Shown: piece by piece, positions 16,174-24,838 of the stretch
Numbering within the stretch: position 1 is the stretch's first letter
Layout of the letters: the number at the start of each line of letters is the position of its first letter
The notes under the pieces: model-generated
Databases searched by the model: none
Seen by the model: the letters and a program-made list of their open reading frames with translations, nothing else
What the model was told of the DNA's origin: nothing
NCBI RefSeq assembly: GCF_019195455.1
Contig: NZ_JAIMBW010000001.1
Location: forward strand, 310,001-374,000
Length of the DNA: 64,000 bases
Source of the DNA: Gymnodinialimonas phycosphaerae
Lineage (GTDB): Bacteria > Pseudomonadota > Alphaproteobacteria > Rhodobacterales > Rhodobacteraceae
Direction: 5' to 3'
Made by a program: the position numbers and the translations under genes

Positions 16174-16806
16174 ATGGGATTTCATGAAGTTCGCTTCCCC
16201 GCAAACCTCAGCTTCGGGTCGGTCGGTGGACCCGAGCGGCGCACGGAAGTCGTGGCGCTGACCAACGGTTTCGAAGAGCGCAACACGCCCTGGGCGCATT
16301 CGCGCAGGCGGTATGATGCGGGCGTTTCAATGCGATCACTCGATGACATCGCGCTCTTGATCGACTTTTTCGAGGCCCGTCGAGGACAGCTTTTCGGTTT
16401 TCGCTGGAAGGATTGGTCCGACTACAAATCCTGCGCGCCCTCGTCCGAGCCGTCCTTCCGCGATCAGCGGATCGGGACGGGGGACGGCGTGACGCAGACG
16501 TTTCAACTGACCAAGACCTACCAATCCGGCATCAACTCGTACGCGCGACCGTTAACCAAGCCTGTGATGTCGACGGTTCTGGCGGGCGTCTCCGTCGATG
16601 AGCAGGTCGCGGGCGTGCATTTCGACATCAACTACACGACTGGCGAGATCACCTTCGTAGATGCCCCACCGAAGGATGTGGAGGTCACGGCGGGTTATGA
16701 ATTCGACGTCCCGGTGCGCTTTGACACCGACATCATCCAGACGTCTGTCGCCTCGTTTCAGGCCGGTGAAGTGCCCAATGTTCCCATCGTGGAGATCCGG
16801 ATATGA
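16174..16806 (+). CDS. GTA distal tail protein (gp12, DUF2460)
   Basis: 210 residues, DUF2460 family distal tail (Dit-like) protein. Clear motifs: MGFHEVRFPANLSFGSVGGPERRTEVVAL, DIALLIDFFEARRGQLFGFRWKDWSDYKSC, and GYEFDVPVRFDTDIIQ near the end. It forms the ring at the tail tip that holds the hub. Its end overlaps gp13 by ATGA. Confidence 0.94.
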   Translation: MGFHEVRFPANLSFGSVGGPERRTEVVALTNGFEERNTPWAHSRRRYDAGVSMRSLDDIALLIDFFEARRGQLFGFRWKDWSDYKSCAPSSEPSFRDQRIGTGDGVTQTFQLTKTYQSGINSYARPLTKPVMSTVLAGVSVDEQVAGVHFDINYTTGEITFVDAPPKDVEVTAGYEFDVPVRFDTDIIQTSVASFQAGEVPNVPIVEIRI

Positions 16807-17681
16807 GCGTTCAAGACCTTGATCTGCATCTGAAAACCGGGGCGACGGGGGTCTCTCGCTGTTGGCGGGTGACGCGTATGGATGCCGCGCAGTTCGGCTT
16901 CACAGATCACGATTGTGACCTGGTCTTTGACGGCACTACGTTTCGCGCGGGCACGGGATTGAGCGCGGCCGCCTTGAGCCAGACGACCGGCCTGTCGGTC
17001 GACAATACCGAGGCCGTGGGCGCGCTGTCGGATCTGTCGATCACCGAGGCGGACATCTTCGCGGGCCGCTTTGACGGGGCGGAGGTCGAGGCGTGGCTGG
17101 TCCAATGGGCGAATCCCGATAACCGGGTGCTGCAGTTTCGCGGCAGCTTGGGCGAGATCACGCGTGCGAATGGTGCGTTCTCGGCTGAATTGCGCGGTTT
17201 GGCGGAACGGATGAACGTGCCCACCGGACGCGTTTATCAAAGGACCTGTCAGGCGGTGCTGGGTGACGCGGAATGCGGCTTCGATTTGGCGACGACGGGC
17301 TATGTGGCCGAGGCCGACGTGACAACGACAGACGGGCGCAGGTTCACATTTGACGGCCTTACCGGGTTTGAGCCGCGCTGGTTCGAGCGCGGCCGTATGC
17401 AGGTTCTCACGGGGACTGCGGCGGGGTTGTCCGGGGCAGTCAAACTGGATCGGATCGCGGACAATCTGCGCATGGTGGAGTTATGGGACAGCCTGCGCGA
17501 TGATATTGCGCCGGGCGATGCGGTCCGCTTGACTGCCGGATGTGACAAGTGGATGGAAACCTGCCGTCTGAAATTCGTTAATCTCGTTAACTTCCAGGGC
17601 TTCCCGGACATCCCCAACGAGGATTGGCAGGTGGCTCATCCGACACGGCTGTCGTCTCGCAATGGTGGGACACGCCGATGA
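16803..17681 (+). CDS. GTA baseplate hub protein (gp13, DUF2163)
   Basis: 292 residues, DUF2163 hub protein. Typical: CWRVTRMDAAQFGFTDHDCDL, TGLSVDNTEAVGALS and the C-terminal cysteine motif TAGCDKWMETCRLKFVNLVNFQGFPDIPNEDW. In RcGTA the hub protein gp13 binds an iron-sulfur cluster through its cysteines; the cysteines C-x6-C near the end plus CQAVLGDAECGFD are present here. Coupled to gp12 and gp14 by overlapping start/stop codons. Confidence 0.92.
   Translation: MSVQDLDLHLKTGATGVSRCWRVTRMDAAQFGFTDHDCDLVFDGTTFRAGTGLSAAALSQTTGLSVDNTEAVGALSDLSITEADIFAGRFDGAEVEAWLVQWANPDNRVLQFRGSLGEITRANGAFSAELRGLAERMNVPTGRVYQRTCQAVLGDAECGFDLATTGYVAEADVTTTDGRRFTFDGLTGFEPRWFERGRMQVLTGTAAGLSGAVKLDRIADNLRMVELWDSLRDDIAPGDAVRLTAGCDKWMETCRLKFVNLVNFQGFPDIPNEDWQVAHPTRLSSRNGGTRR
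17577..17591. repeat. GTTAAC-N3-GTTAAC-type motif (in gp13)
   Basis: GTTAATCTCGTTAAC, one mismatch from GTTAAC-N3-GTTAAC. In the hub protein gene. Confidence 0.65.
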
Positions 17682-18112
17682 ACGCGGTGGTGACTGCTGC
17701 GCGGGAATGGCTGGGTACGCCCTATGTGCACCAGGCGTCTTGCAAGGGCGCGGGATGTGACTGCCTTGGCCTATTGTTGGGGCTGTGGCGAGAATTTCAC
17801 GGCACGTTGCCAGCACCTGTGCCAGCCTACACCAACGATTGGTCCGAGATCTCGGGTGAGGAGCGGCTGTTACAGGCTGCCCGCGCTCACATGGTTGAAA
17901 GGGCCCTTGGCGACGCCGCCGAGGGCGACATCCTGATCTTCCGGATGCGTGCGGGCGCCGTGGCCAAACACGTCGGCCTCCAAACGCAGGCGGGCGATAA
18001 CCCACGGTTCTTGCATGCTTATTCCGGGCGCGGCGTCACCGAAGGCGCTTTGACGCCCCCTTGGGCGAGGCGCGTTGTGGCGCGTTTCACCTTCCCCGAA
18101 AGGAAAAACTGA
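17678..18112 (+). CDS. GTA NlpC/P60 cell-wall peptidase (gp14)
   Basis: 144 residues, NlpC/P60-type peptidase associated with the tail tip, thought to open peptidoglycan in the recipient. The catalytic Cys lies in GCDCLGLLLGLWREF (about residue 27) and the His in AVAKHVGLQT. The ATG overlaps the gp13 stop, and this start gives the standard MNAVVTAAREWLGTPYVHQ beginning. Confidence 0.93.
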   Translation: MNAVVTAAREWLGTPYVHQASCKGAGCDCLGLLLGLWREFHGTLPAPVPAYTNDWSEISGEERLLQAARAHMVERALGDAAEGDILIFRMRAGAVAKHVGLQTQAGDNPRFLHAYSGRGVTEGALTPPWARRVVARFTFPERKN

Positions 18113-18113
18113 T

Positions 18114-21100
18114 ATGGCAACCCTTCTCCTTTCAGCAGCCGGCGCCGCAGTGGGCGGCCTGATCCAGGCTCCGATTCTGGGCATGACCGGCGCTGTCCTG
18201 GGTCGCGCGGTGGGTGCGACCATCGGGCGGGTCATCGACCAGCGCCTCATGGGCACCGGCTCGGACCCGATCGAGGTGGGCCAGACGGATCGTCTTCGGA
18301 TCACCGGCGCGGGCGAAGGTGCGCCGATTGCGCAGCTTTATGGGCGTATGCGTTTGGGTGGCCACGTCATCTGGGCGACGCAGTTCCAGGAGCGCGCCAA
18401 CACAAGCGGCAGCGGTAAGGGCGCGCCGCCGCAGCCGCAAACCACGACCTATTCCTATAGCGTCAGCCTTGCCGTCGCCCTGTGCGAGGGCGAGATTTCA
18501 CGCGTGGGCCGGATCTGGGCGGACGGGGTCGAGATCGACCGTGAAGCGATGACGTGGCGGCTTTACAAGGGCACGAAAAACCAGATGCCCGACCCCCTGC
18601 TTGAGGCCGTGGAAGGCGATGGCGCCGTGCCTGCCTATCGGGGCACCGCCTATATCGTCTTCGAGGATCTCGATCTGTCGCCATACGGCAATCGCGTGCC
18701 GCAGTTTGCCTTTGAGGTAGTGCGCCCTGCGCAGCCCGAGGTCCCCCATGTCCCGAGCGCGGCGGAATCTGTTCGGGCTGTCGCCTTGATGCCGGGCACG
18801 GGCGAATATGCACTGGCCACGACGCCGGTCAGCCGCCGCGTGGGGTTGGCTTCGGGCTCTTCCAGCAACGTGAGCGCGGAGGGGGGCGTCACCGATTTTG
18901 CTCAATCCCTTGGGCATTTGCGGGACACGCTGCCCAATCTCGAGTCAGTCTCGTTAATCTACTCCTGGTTCGGCGATGACCTGCGGGCCGGCCAGTGCAT
19001 TGTGCGTCCGAAAGTCGAGCAGAGGGATTATGACGGCTTGGAGATGGCGTGGCGTGCGGGCGGGATCAACCGCCAGATGGCCGAAGAGATCGCGCAGGTC
19101 GACGGACGCCCGGTCTATGGCGGGACGCCTGCGGATGGCTCGGTGCTGGAGGCGATCGAGGCGATTCACGCGGGCGGCCAAGAGGTCACTTTTTATCCGT
19201 TTCTGTTGATGGAGATGTTGGAAGGCAACGGCCTTCCGGACCCCTACGGCGGAGCGGAACAGGTCGCTTTGCCGTGGCGTGGGCGGATCACCGGCGAGCT
19301 GGCGCCGGGACAGGTGGGATCGCCGGACGGGACGGCGGCCAACCGCCTTGCGGTGGAAGCCTTCTTTGGGACCGCCACCGCGTCTGATTTCAGCACCGGT
19401 CTTGCGGGCGTCCAATACAGTGGCCCCCAGGAATGGAGCTACAGCCGCTTCATTTTGCACTGCGCCGCCTTGTGCGCACAGGCGGGCGGAGTGGAGGCGT
19501 TCTGCATCGGTTCCGAAATGCGCGGACTGACGCAGATGCGCGACGATCAAGGCTTCCCGGCGGTGGAGGCCTATATCGCACTGGCCGCCGAAGTGCGCGC
19601 GTTGCTGCCCGACGCCAAGATCACTTATGCCGCTGATTGGTCGGAGTATTTTGGCTATCACCCGCAAGATGGCTCGGGCGATGTCTTCTTCCACCTTGAT
19701 GCGCTTTGGGGGGACGACAACATCGATATGATCGCCATCGACAACTACATGCCGATAAGCGATTGGCGCGATGGGACGGAACATCTGGATTACGAGAAAG
19801 GGCCGATCCACGCACTTGATTATCTGAAGTCCGCCGTCGAAGGCGGCGAGGGGTATGACTGGTACTACACAGGCCCCGAGGCCGAAGCGGCGCAGCGGCG
19901 TGAGTCGATCACCGACGGCATGGATGAGCCGTGGATCTTCCGCTTCAAGGATCTGCGCAATTGGTGGGATCAGCCCCATTCCAACCGCATCGACGGAGTT
20001 CGTATACGCGACTTGCCGATCCTGGGAGAGCCCGCTTTCGAAGCCAAAGGGTGGGCCTCTGGGTATTGGGTACGGCTGTTCAACCACAAGATCTCGGTCC
20101 TCGCGGGGATGGATCCGATTACTTATTATGGCTCGGCCACCGTGCAGACTCTGCCGACCGAGGGCGATGTGCTGCAGGTTTCGGGCTCGTACCTGACGGC
20201 GTCCGAGCGGGGCTACCGCCCGATCGTGCCGGGGCAGGAGGTGCGCGTCACGATCCGGATGCGTCTATTGGCGGAACCTGACGATGGGCAACCTCATCAG
20301 ACCAACGTTTACCTGGCGTTCAACCGCGCAAACGGCAATCCGGGTGGTGCACATCTGCTGATTACGGCGGCTGGACAGACGGTGGCGGATGGTTGGGTAG
20401 AGCACACCGCCACGGTCGTGCCGGAAGACATGGTCGGTGTCGGCTCGGTTTGGCCGGACTCGATCCATTGGCGATTGATGCTGGCCCTGAACGGGCCGAC
20501 CAGCGGTTCGCCCGATGGGGCGATCATTCAGGTCTCGGAAGTCAATGTGTCGGTCGAGAACGGCTACACCGATTGGGTGCCACGGTCCAAACCGATCTGG
20601 TTCACCGAGTTCGGCTGCGCGGCGATCGACAAGGGCACCAACCAGCCCAACCGTTTCCTTGATCCCAAATCATCCGAGAGCGGCATCCCCAAGTACTCAA
20701 ACGGGCGCCGCGATGATCTGATCCAGGCACAATACCTGCGCGCCATCATGGATTACTGGGCGGAGGAGGGACGAAACCCACAATCCGATCAATATGATGG
20801 GCCGATGCTGGACATGGGCCGCGCCCATGCCTGGGCGTGGGATGCGCGGGTTTGGCCGACGTTCCCCAATGACCGGGAGCGCTGGAGCGATGGCGTGAAC
20901 TGGGCACGGGGGCATTGGTTGACGGGCCGATTGGATGCGCAGCCGTTGGACCTTGTGGTTGCGGAAATCTGCGAAGAGGCGGGCGTGACGAACTACGACG
21001 TCTCGGGGCTTTACGGGTTGGTTCGGGGTCATGTCTCGGCCCAGACGCAAAGCGCACGGGCACGGTTGCAACCGCTGATGCTGGCCTATGGTTTCCACGC

Positions 21101-22559
21101 CGTTGAGCGTGACGGCAAGATTGTCTTCCTGCCCGTGCCCGAACACCCTCAACACGTGATTTCCGCACCGTTGACGGCGCGTGACGACGATGGAGAGGGC
21201 GGCTTCACCCATGTCCGCGCGCCAGAGGCCGAGACGGTCGGTCGCCTGCGCATCGGCTATACCGAGGCAGAGGGCGCCTATGACGACAAGGTGGCCGAGG
21301 CGATTTTCCCCGGCGATGGGGCAGATCAGGTCAACGACGTTGACCTGCCGCTGGCGTTGACGACCGCCGAAGGGCAGGGCATGGCAGAGCGTTGGCTGGC
21401 GGAGGGCCGTGTAGCGCAAGACACACTGCGCTTTGCGCTGCCGCCGTCCGAGCGCGTAGTAGGTGCGGGCGCCTTGATCGCCACGGAAGACGGCCACACC
21501 TGGCGGGTGGATCGTGTAGAAGATCGGGGCTTTCGGCAGATGGAGGCGGTGCGGGTCGAACCTTCGGCCGCGATCCCGTCGGACGAGGTGGAAGAGGTGG
21601 CGAGTTTCGAGGCTTTCGTGCCGCCCTTGCCGGTGACGCCGATCTTCCTCGACCTACCACTTTTGACCGGAGATGAGGTCGAACACGCGCCGCATCTGGC
21701 CGTTGCCGCAGATCCTTGGCCGGGTTCCGCCGCCGTCTATTCGGCGCCATCGGCAAATGGTTTCACGCTCAACAAATTGGTGAAGCAACCGGCGATCGTG
21801 GGCACGCTTTTGCAGCCGATGTTCGCGCAGGCGCCGGGCGTGTGGGACCGCTCAGGTGCGGTGCAGATCCGCTTGGAAACGGGGAGCTTGTCCTCGGCAG
21901 AGGTCGCCTCGGTTCTAGCGGGGGCAAATGTGGCTGCCATCGGATCGGGCGAGGATGACGTCTGGGAGGTGATGCAGTTCGCGCAAGCCACTCTGGTCGG
22001 CCCGGACACCTGGGAGATCGGCCTGAGGTTGCGGGGCCAGCAGGGCACGGACGCGGTTATGCCGGATGTCTGGCCCGTGGGGAGCGTGTTCGTGCTTCTG
22101 AATGGGGCTGTCGGGCAGGTGGAACTGGCCAGCTCTGCCCGCGGGTTGGAGCGCTATTGGCGCGTGGGTCCCGCCCGCCGGTCTGTCGATGATGCCAGCT
22201 ACACGGAAAAGGTTGTGGCGTTTCATGGTATTGGCCTGAGGCCCTACAGCCCGGTGCACTTGCGCGCGCCCCGCAACGGCGCGGGCCGTGACGTCAGCTG
22301 GATCCGCCGCTCGCGGATCGACGCGGATACGTGGGACGGCACCGACGTGCCGCTGGGCGAGGCGTCCGAGCAGTACATTCTACGCGTCACGGACGCCACG
22401 ACGATCCGCCGGGAAGAGGTGCTGAGCGCGCCGACTTTCACCTACACCGACGCGATGCGCGCCAGCGATGGCACGCTTCCAGACTACTCCATCGAGGTTG
22501 CTCAAGTCTCCGAACGGTTCGGGGCGGGGCCCATTGCAAGGATTCAGATCAATGACTGA
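18114..22559 (+). CDS. GTA megatron/host-interaction protein (gp15) with an extra domain
   Basis: 1481 residues, the largest GTA protein, at the tail tip. Order: an N-terminal hydrophobic glycine-rich segment, a head region, the GTA TIM-barrel-like domain (from about 410; TYAADWSEYFGYHPQDG near 502), a phage tail-tip domain (about 930-1090) and a C-terminal rcc01698-like part. Between about residues 629 and 820 lies a stretch rich in beta-type sequence that, from recollection of the family, is not part of standard gp15. The expected segment after the barrel's KDLRNWWDQPHSNR resumes at DWVPRSKPIWFTEFGCAAID. Ends with an 8-base overlap into the next gene. Confidence 0.93.
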   Translation: MATLLLSAAGAAVGGLIQAPILGMTGAVLGRAVGATIGRVIDQRLMGTGSDPIEVGQTDRLRITGAGEGAPIAQLYGRMRLGGHVIWATQFQERANTSGSGKGAPPQPQTTTYSYSVSLAVALCEGEISRVGRIWADGVEIDREAMTWRLYKGTKNQMPDPLLEAVEGDGAVPAYRGTAYIVFEDLDLSPYGNRVPQFAFEVVRPAQPEVPHVPSAAESVRAVALMPGTGEYALATTPVSRRVGLASGSSSNVSAEGGVTDFAQSLGHLRDTLPNLESVSLIYSWFGDDLRAGQCIVRPKVEQRDYDGLEMAWRAGGINRQMAEEIAQVDGRPVYGGTPADGSVLEAIEAIHAGGQEVTFYPFLLMEMLEGNGLPDPYGGAEQVALPWRGRITGELAPGQVGSPDGTAANRLAVEAFFGTATASDFSTGLAGVQYSGPQEWSYSRFILHCAALCAQAGGVEAFCIGSEMRGLTQMRDDQGFPAVEAYIALAAEVRALLPDAKITYAADWSEYFGYHPQDGSGDVFFHLDALWGDDNIDMIAIDNYMPISDWRDGTEHLDYEKGPIHALDYLKSAVEGGEGYDWYYTGPEAEAAQRRESITDGMDEPWIFRFKDLRNWWDQPHSNRIDGVRIRDLPILGEPAFEAKGWASGYWVRLFNHKISVLAGMDPITYYGSATVQTLPTEGDVLQVSGSYLTASERGYRPIVPGQEVRVTIRMRLLAEPDDGQPHQTNVYLAFNRANGNPGGAHLLITAAGQTVADGWVEHTATVVPEDMVGVGSVWPDSIHWRLMLALNGPTSGSPDGAIIQVSEVNVSVENGYTDWVPRSKPIWFTEFGCAAIDKGTNQPNRFLDPKSSESGIPKYSNGRRDDLIQAQYLRAIMDYWAEEGRNPQSDQYDGPMLDMGRAHAWAWDARVWPTFPNDRERWSDGVNWARGHWLTGRLDAQPLDLVVAEICEEAGVTNYDVSGLYGLVRGHVSAQTQSARARLQPLMLAYGFHAVERDGKIVFLPVPEHPQHVISAPLTARDDDGEGGFTHVRAPEAETVGRLRIGYTEAEGAYDDKVAEAIFPGDGADQVNDVDLPLALTTAEGQGMAERWLAEGRVAQDTLRFALPPSERVVGAGALIATEDGHTWRVDRVEDRGFRQMEAVRVEPSAAIPSDEVEEVASFEAFVPPLPVTPIFLDLPLLTGDEVEHAPHLAVAADPWPGSAAVYSAPSANGFTLNKLVKQPAIVGTLLQPMFAQAPGVWDRSGAVQIRLETGSLSSAEVASVLAGANVAAIGSGEDDVWEVMQFAQATLVGPDTWEIGLRLRGQQGTDAVMPDVWPVGSVFVLLNGAVGQVELASSARGLERYWRVGPARRSVDDASYTEKVVAFHGIGLRPYSPVHLRAPRNGAGRDVSWIRRSRIDADTWDGTDVPLGEASEQYILRVTDATTIRREEVLSAPTFTYTDAMRASDGTLPDYSIEVAQVSERFGAGPIARIQIND

Positions 22560-23259
22560 CACACCCGAACTGGCCCTGCCGCTGCTGGCGCCCGCACAAG
22601 CACAAAAGCATGTCACCGTGAACGAGGCGCTGGTGCGCCTGGACGGGTTGGCGCAATTGCGCCTGCAATCGGTGACGCAAACCACGCCGCCAGCCGCCTT
22701 GGACGGCTTCGCCTACGGGGTGCCCTCGGGTGCGGTGAATGCCTGGGCAGGGCAGGAGGGCTCGGTCGCCATCGCGTCGGGCGGGGGCTGGGTTTTCGTG
22801 CCCGCGCAACGCGGCTGGCGTGCAGTGGTTCTGGACGCCGGATCGCTGGCGATTTTCGACGGGGCAGCATGGCGGATCGGGGCGCAGACGTTGACGCCGG
22901 GCGGCGCCTCGGTCGCGCTGACGTCGGCCGAGTTCGATGTGCCCCTGACCGCCGGCACAAGCGTAACCACGCCGGTGCTTTTCCCTGCGCGTGCAATTGC
23001 TTACGGGATCACCGGGCGCGTAACCTCGGCCATCACTGGCGCGGCCACGACGTGGGACATCGGTGTGACCGGTGATTTGCAGCGCTATGGCGCAGGCCTT
23101 GGGGTGGCGTTGAATTCCTGGGTCAGCGGGCCGGCCGCGCCGCAGGTCTATTGGGCACCTAGCGCACTGGAAATCACGGCCCAGGGCGGAAACTTCGCGG
23201 GCGGCTCGATCCGCCTTGTCGCCCATTACGCGACGCTGGCGTTGCCGGATCCTGTGTAA
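22552..23259 (+). CDS. DUF2793 fibre-like protein at the end of the GTA cluster
   Basis: 235 residues. The N-terminal domain, LALPLLAPAQAQKHVTVNEALVRLDGLAQL, is the DUF2793 signature; FVPAQRGWRAVVLDAGSLAIFDGAAW follows. The C-terminal 110 residues look like a beta-rich receptor-type domain (TGRVTSAITGAATTWDIGVTG). DUF2793 proteins occur with GTAs and phages as fibre components; here it is likely a tail fibre or spike. In R. capsulatus some fibre and spike genes lie elsewhere on the chromosome, so its presence in the main cluster is notable. The start overlaps gp15, suggesting coupled translation. Confidence 0.8.
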   Translation: MTDTPELALPLLAPAQAQKHVTVNEALVRLDGLAQLRLQSVTQTTPPAALDGFAYGVPSGAVNAWAGQEGSVAIASGGGWVFVPAQRGWRAVVLDAGSLAIFDGAAWRIGAQTLTPGGASVALTSAEFDVPLTAGTSVTTPVLFPARAIAYGITGRVTSAITGAATTWDIGVTGDLQRYGAGLGVALNSWVSGPAAPQVYWAPSALEITAQGGNFAGGSIRLVAHYATLALPDPV

Positions 23260-23350
23260 GTTGAGCTGACAGTCTACACATTTCGTTGCATGGACCTTTG
23301 CGGTGCTCTCACCTATTCTGAGGAGAACAGCATCGCAAAGGAGGCGGCCC

Positions 23351-24169
23351 ATGGCGCGCACCCAAAAACATGTCAGCGAAGTCGATCCGGTCTGGCGCCG
23401 GATCACGGAAGAGGCGCAGGCGGCCGTCGATTCCGAGCCATTGCTCGGGGGGCTGGTTCACGCCTGCGTCCTTCACCACCCCTCCCTTGAAAATGCGCTG
23501 GCTTACCGCGTCGCGCAAAAACTGGCATCCTCCGAGATGTCCGAGCAGCTTCTGCGCGAGATTGCGGATGAGGCATTCGCCTTGGATCTGCGGCTTGGGG
23601 CGCAGGCGCGCGCGGATATCGTGGCGGTCTTCGATCGCGATCCCGCCTGCCACCGGTTCTTGCAACCCTTGATGTTTTTCAAGGGTTTCCAGGCGATTAC
23701 GGCTTACCGCGTCGGCCACTACCTGTGGCGCGAGGGGCGCAAGGACCTGGCCTATTTCATCCAGATGCGTGTGTCCGAAGTCTTTGGCGTCGATATCCAC
23801 CCCGCGGCTCGCGTGGGCCAGGGCATCATGATCGATCACGCCCATTCCATCGTGATCGGAGAGACAGCCGTCGTGGGCGACAATGTTTCCATGCTGCATT
23901 CCGTCACTTTGGGCGGCACCGGCAAGGAAGAGGAAGACCGCCATCCCAAGATCGGAGATGGCGTGTTGATCGGGGCAGGGGCGAAGGTCTTGGGCAACAT
24001 CGAGGTTGGCCATTGTTCGCGCATTGCCGCGGGGTCGGTTGTTCTGCATCCCGTACCGCCGATGAAGACCGTGGCAGGCGTGCCCGCCAAGATCGTGGGC
24101 GAGGCGGGCTGTGATCAGCCGTCGCTGGCGATGGATCACCTGTTTGGCGGACCCGCAACGGGGCTCTGA
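23351..24169 (+). CDS. cysE: Serine O-acetyltransferase
   Basis: Makes O-acetylserine from serine and acetyl-CoA, the committed step of cysteine synthesis. 272 residues: an alpha-helical N-terminal SATase domain (about 10-140), then the left-handed hexapeptide-repeat helix. The latter contains DIHPAARVGQGIMIDHAHSIVIGE, the catalytic His, and the GGTGKEEEDRHPKIGD loop. A GGAGG ribosome-binding site precedes the ATG at 23351; upstream in-frame codons are not protein-like. It follows the GTA cluster, a conserved position in the order. Confidence 0.96.
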   Translation: MARTQKHVSEVDPVWRRITEEAQAAVDSEPLLGGLVHACVLHHPSLENALAYRVAQKLASSEMSEQLLREIADEAFALDLRLGAQARADIVAVFDRDPACHRFLQPLMFFKGFQAITAYRVGHYLWREGRKDLAYFIQMRVSEVFGVDIHPAARVGQGIMIDHAHSIVIGETAVVGDNVSMLHSVTLGGTGKEEEDRHPKIGDGVLIGAGAKVLGNIEVGHCSRIAAGSVVLHPVPPMKTVAGVPAKIVGEAGCDQPSLAMDHLFGGPATGL

Positions 24170-24196
24170 CCCCTTAACGCTATTTACTTTTCTCAG

Positions 24197-24231
24197 AAGC
24201 CCCCCGTCGGTTCCACCGGCGGGGGCTTTTT
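24197..24231 (+). terminator. Rho-independent terminator of cysE
   Basis: AAGCCCCC arm pairs with GGGGGCTT, with a CGG/CCG extension around a short loop, followed by TTTTTG. It lies about 28 bases after the cysE stop. Confidence 0.85.
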
Positions 24232-24280
24232 GCGTTTGGTCGGGCGCGCAGAGCGGGGGAATTCCGCACCAGGCTTCCCC

Positions 24281-24297
24281 GAAAACGGCGCGTTTTC
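24281..24297. promoter_or_regulatory. Perfect 17-bp palindrome upstream of an unknown gene
   Basis: GAAAACG, three bases, CGTTTTC (24281-24297), about 80 bases before the start of the next gene. Shape and position suit an operator. No regulator can be named. Confidence 0.35.
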
Positions 24298-24376
24298 CTG
24301 ACTGCACGCTAGGGGTTTGTGGGGCTAGTTATCGGCCATTCACACGACCCTTTCATTTCTAATTTGGATATTTCTT

Positions 24377-24802
24377 ATGACCCTTTTTGTGAACCAAACC
24401 AAATCCTACACGCTGACCGTTTCGTCGGAGACCGGTGAAGTGAAGATCCTTCTGGCCGATGACCTGAAAGAGCGGCTGAAGGAAATGGCAGCCGACGCCG
24501 ACACGAACGCCGATATGGTTGCGGGTCTGCTGGACGCGATGGGCGATGACGCCGCTGAATACCTTGCCGTGGCGGGTGACTTGGCGGGCATTGGCGGCAC
24601 TTTGGCCGATACCCTGGCCAAAGGCGGCACGGATGCGGTGATCGAAGCCATTGCAGATATGAAAGGCGACGCATTCGAGGGAAGCAAAGGTGTGCGGGAC
24701 CGCGCGGCGGACAGCAGCTTGTTCAGCGAATTTGCGGATCTGGTTGCCGAGCGTGATCAGGACCGTCGGCAGCGAATGCTTGCTTTCGTCAGGGCGGCAT
24801 GA
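24377..24802 (+). CDS. Unknown acidic protein
   Basis: 141 residues, not recognised. It starts with a beta-like segment (KSYTLTVSSETGEVKILLADD), then helical, acidic and Gly/Ala-rich sequence (AGLLDAMGDDAAEYLAVAGDLAGIGG), and a charged C-terminal helix (DLVAERDQDRRQRMLAFVRAA). No signal peptide, membrane segment or cysteine. It is a lone gene after a strong terminator, preceded by a 17-bp palindrome, and faces a converging gene 36 bases downstream. The reading frame is uninterrupted and has normal codon use, so it is probably real. Confidence 0.65.
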   Translation: MTLFVNQTKSYTLTVSSETGEVKILLADDLKERLKEMAADADTNADMVAGLLDAMGDDAAEYLAVAGDLAGIGGTLADTLAKGGTDAVIEAIADMKGDAFEGSKGVRDRAADSSLFSEFADLVAERDQDRRQRMLAFVRAA

Positions 24803-24838
24803 CGCCTTCTGAAGCGCTCTGCTCCCTCCCAACGGCAC

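Noticed and set aside
8120..23259. Ordinary prophage
   Set aside because: No integrase, attachment sites, repressor, replication or lysis genes; order and families match gene transfer agents exactly.
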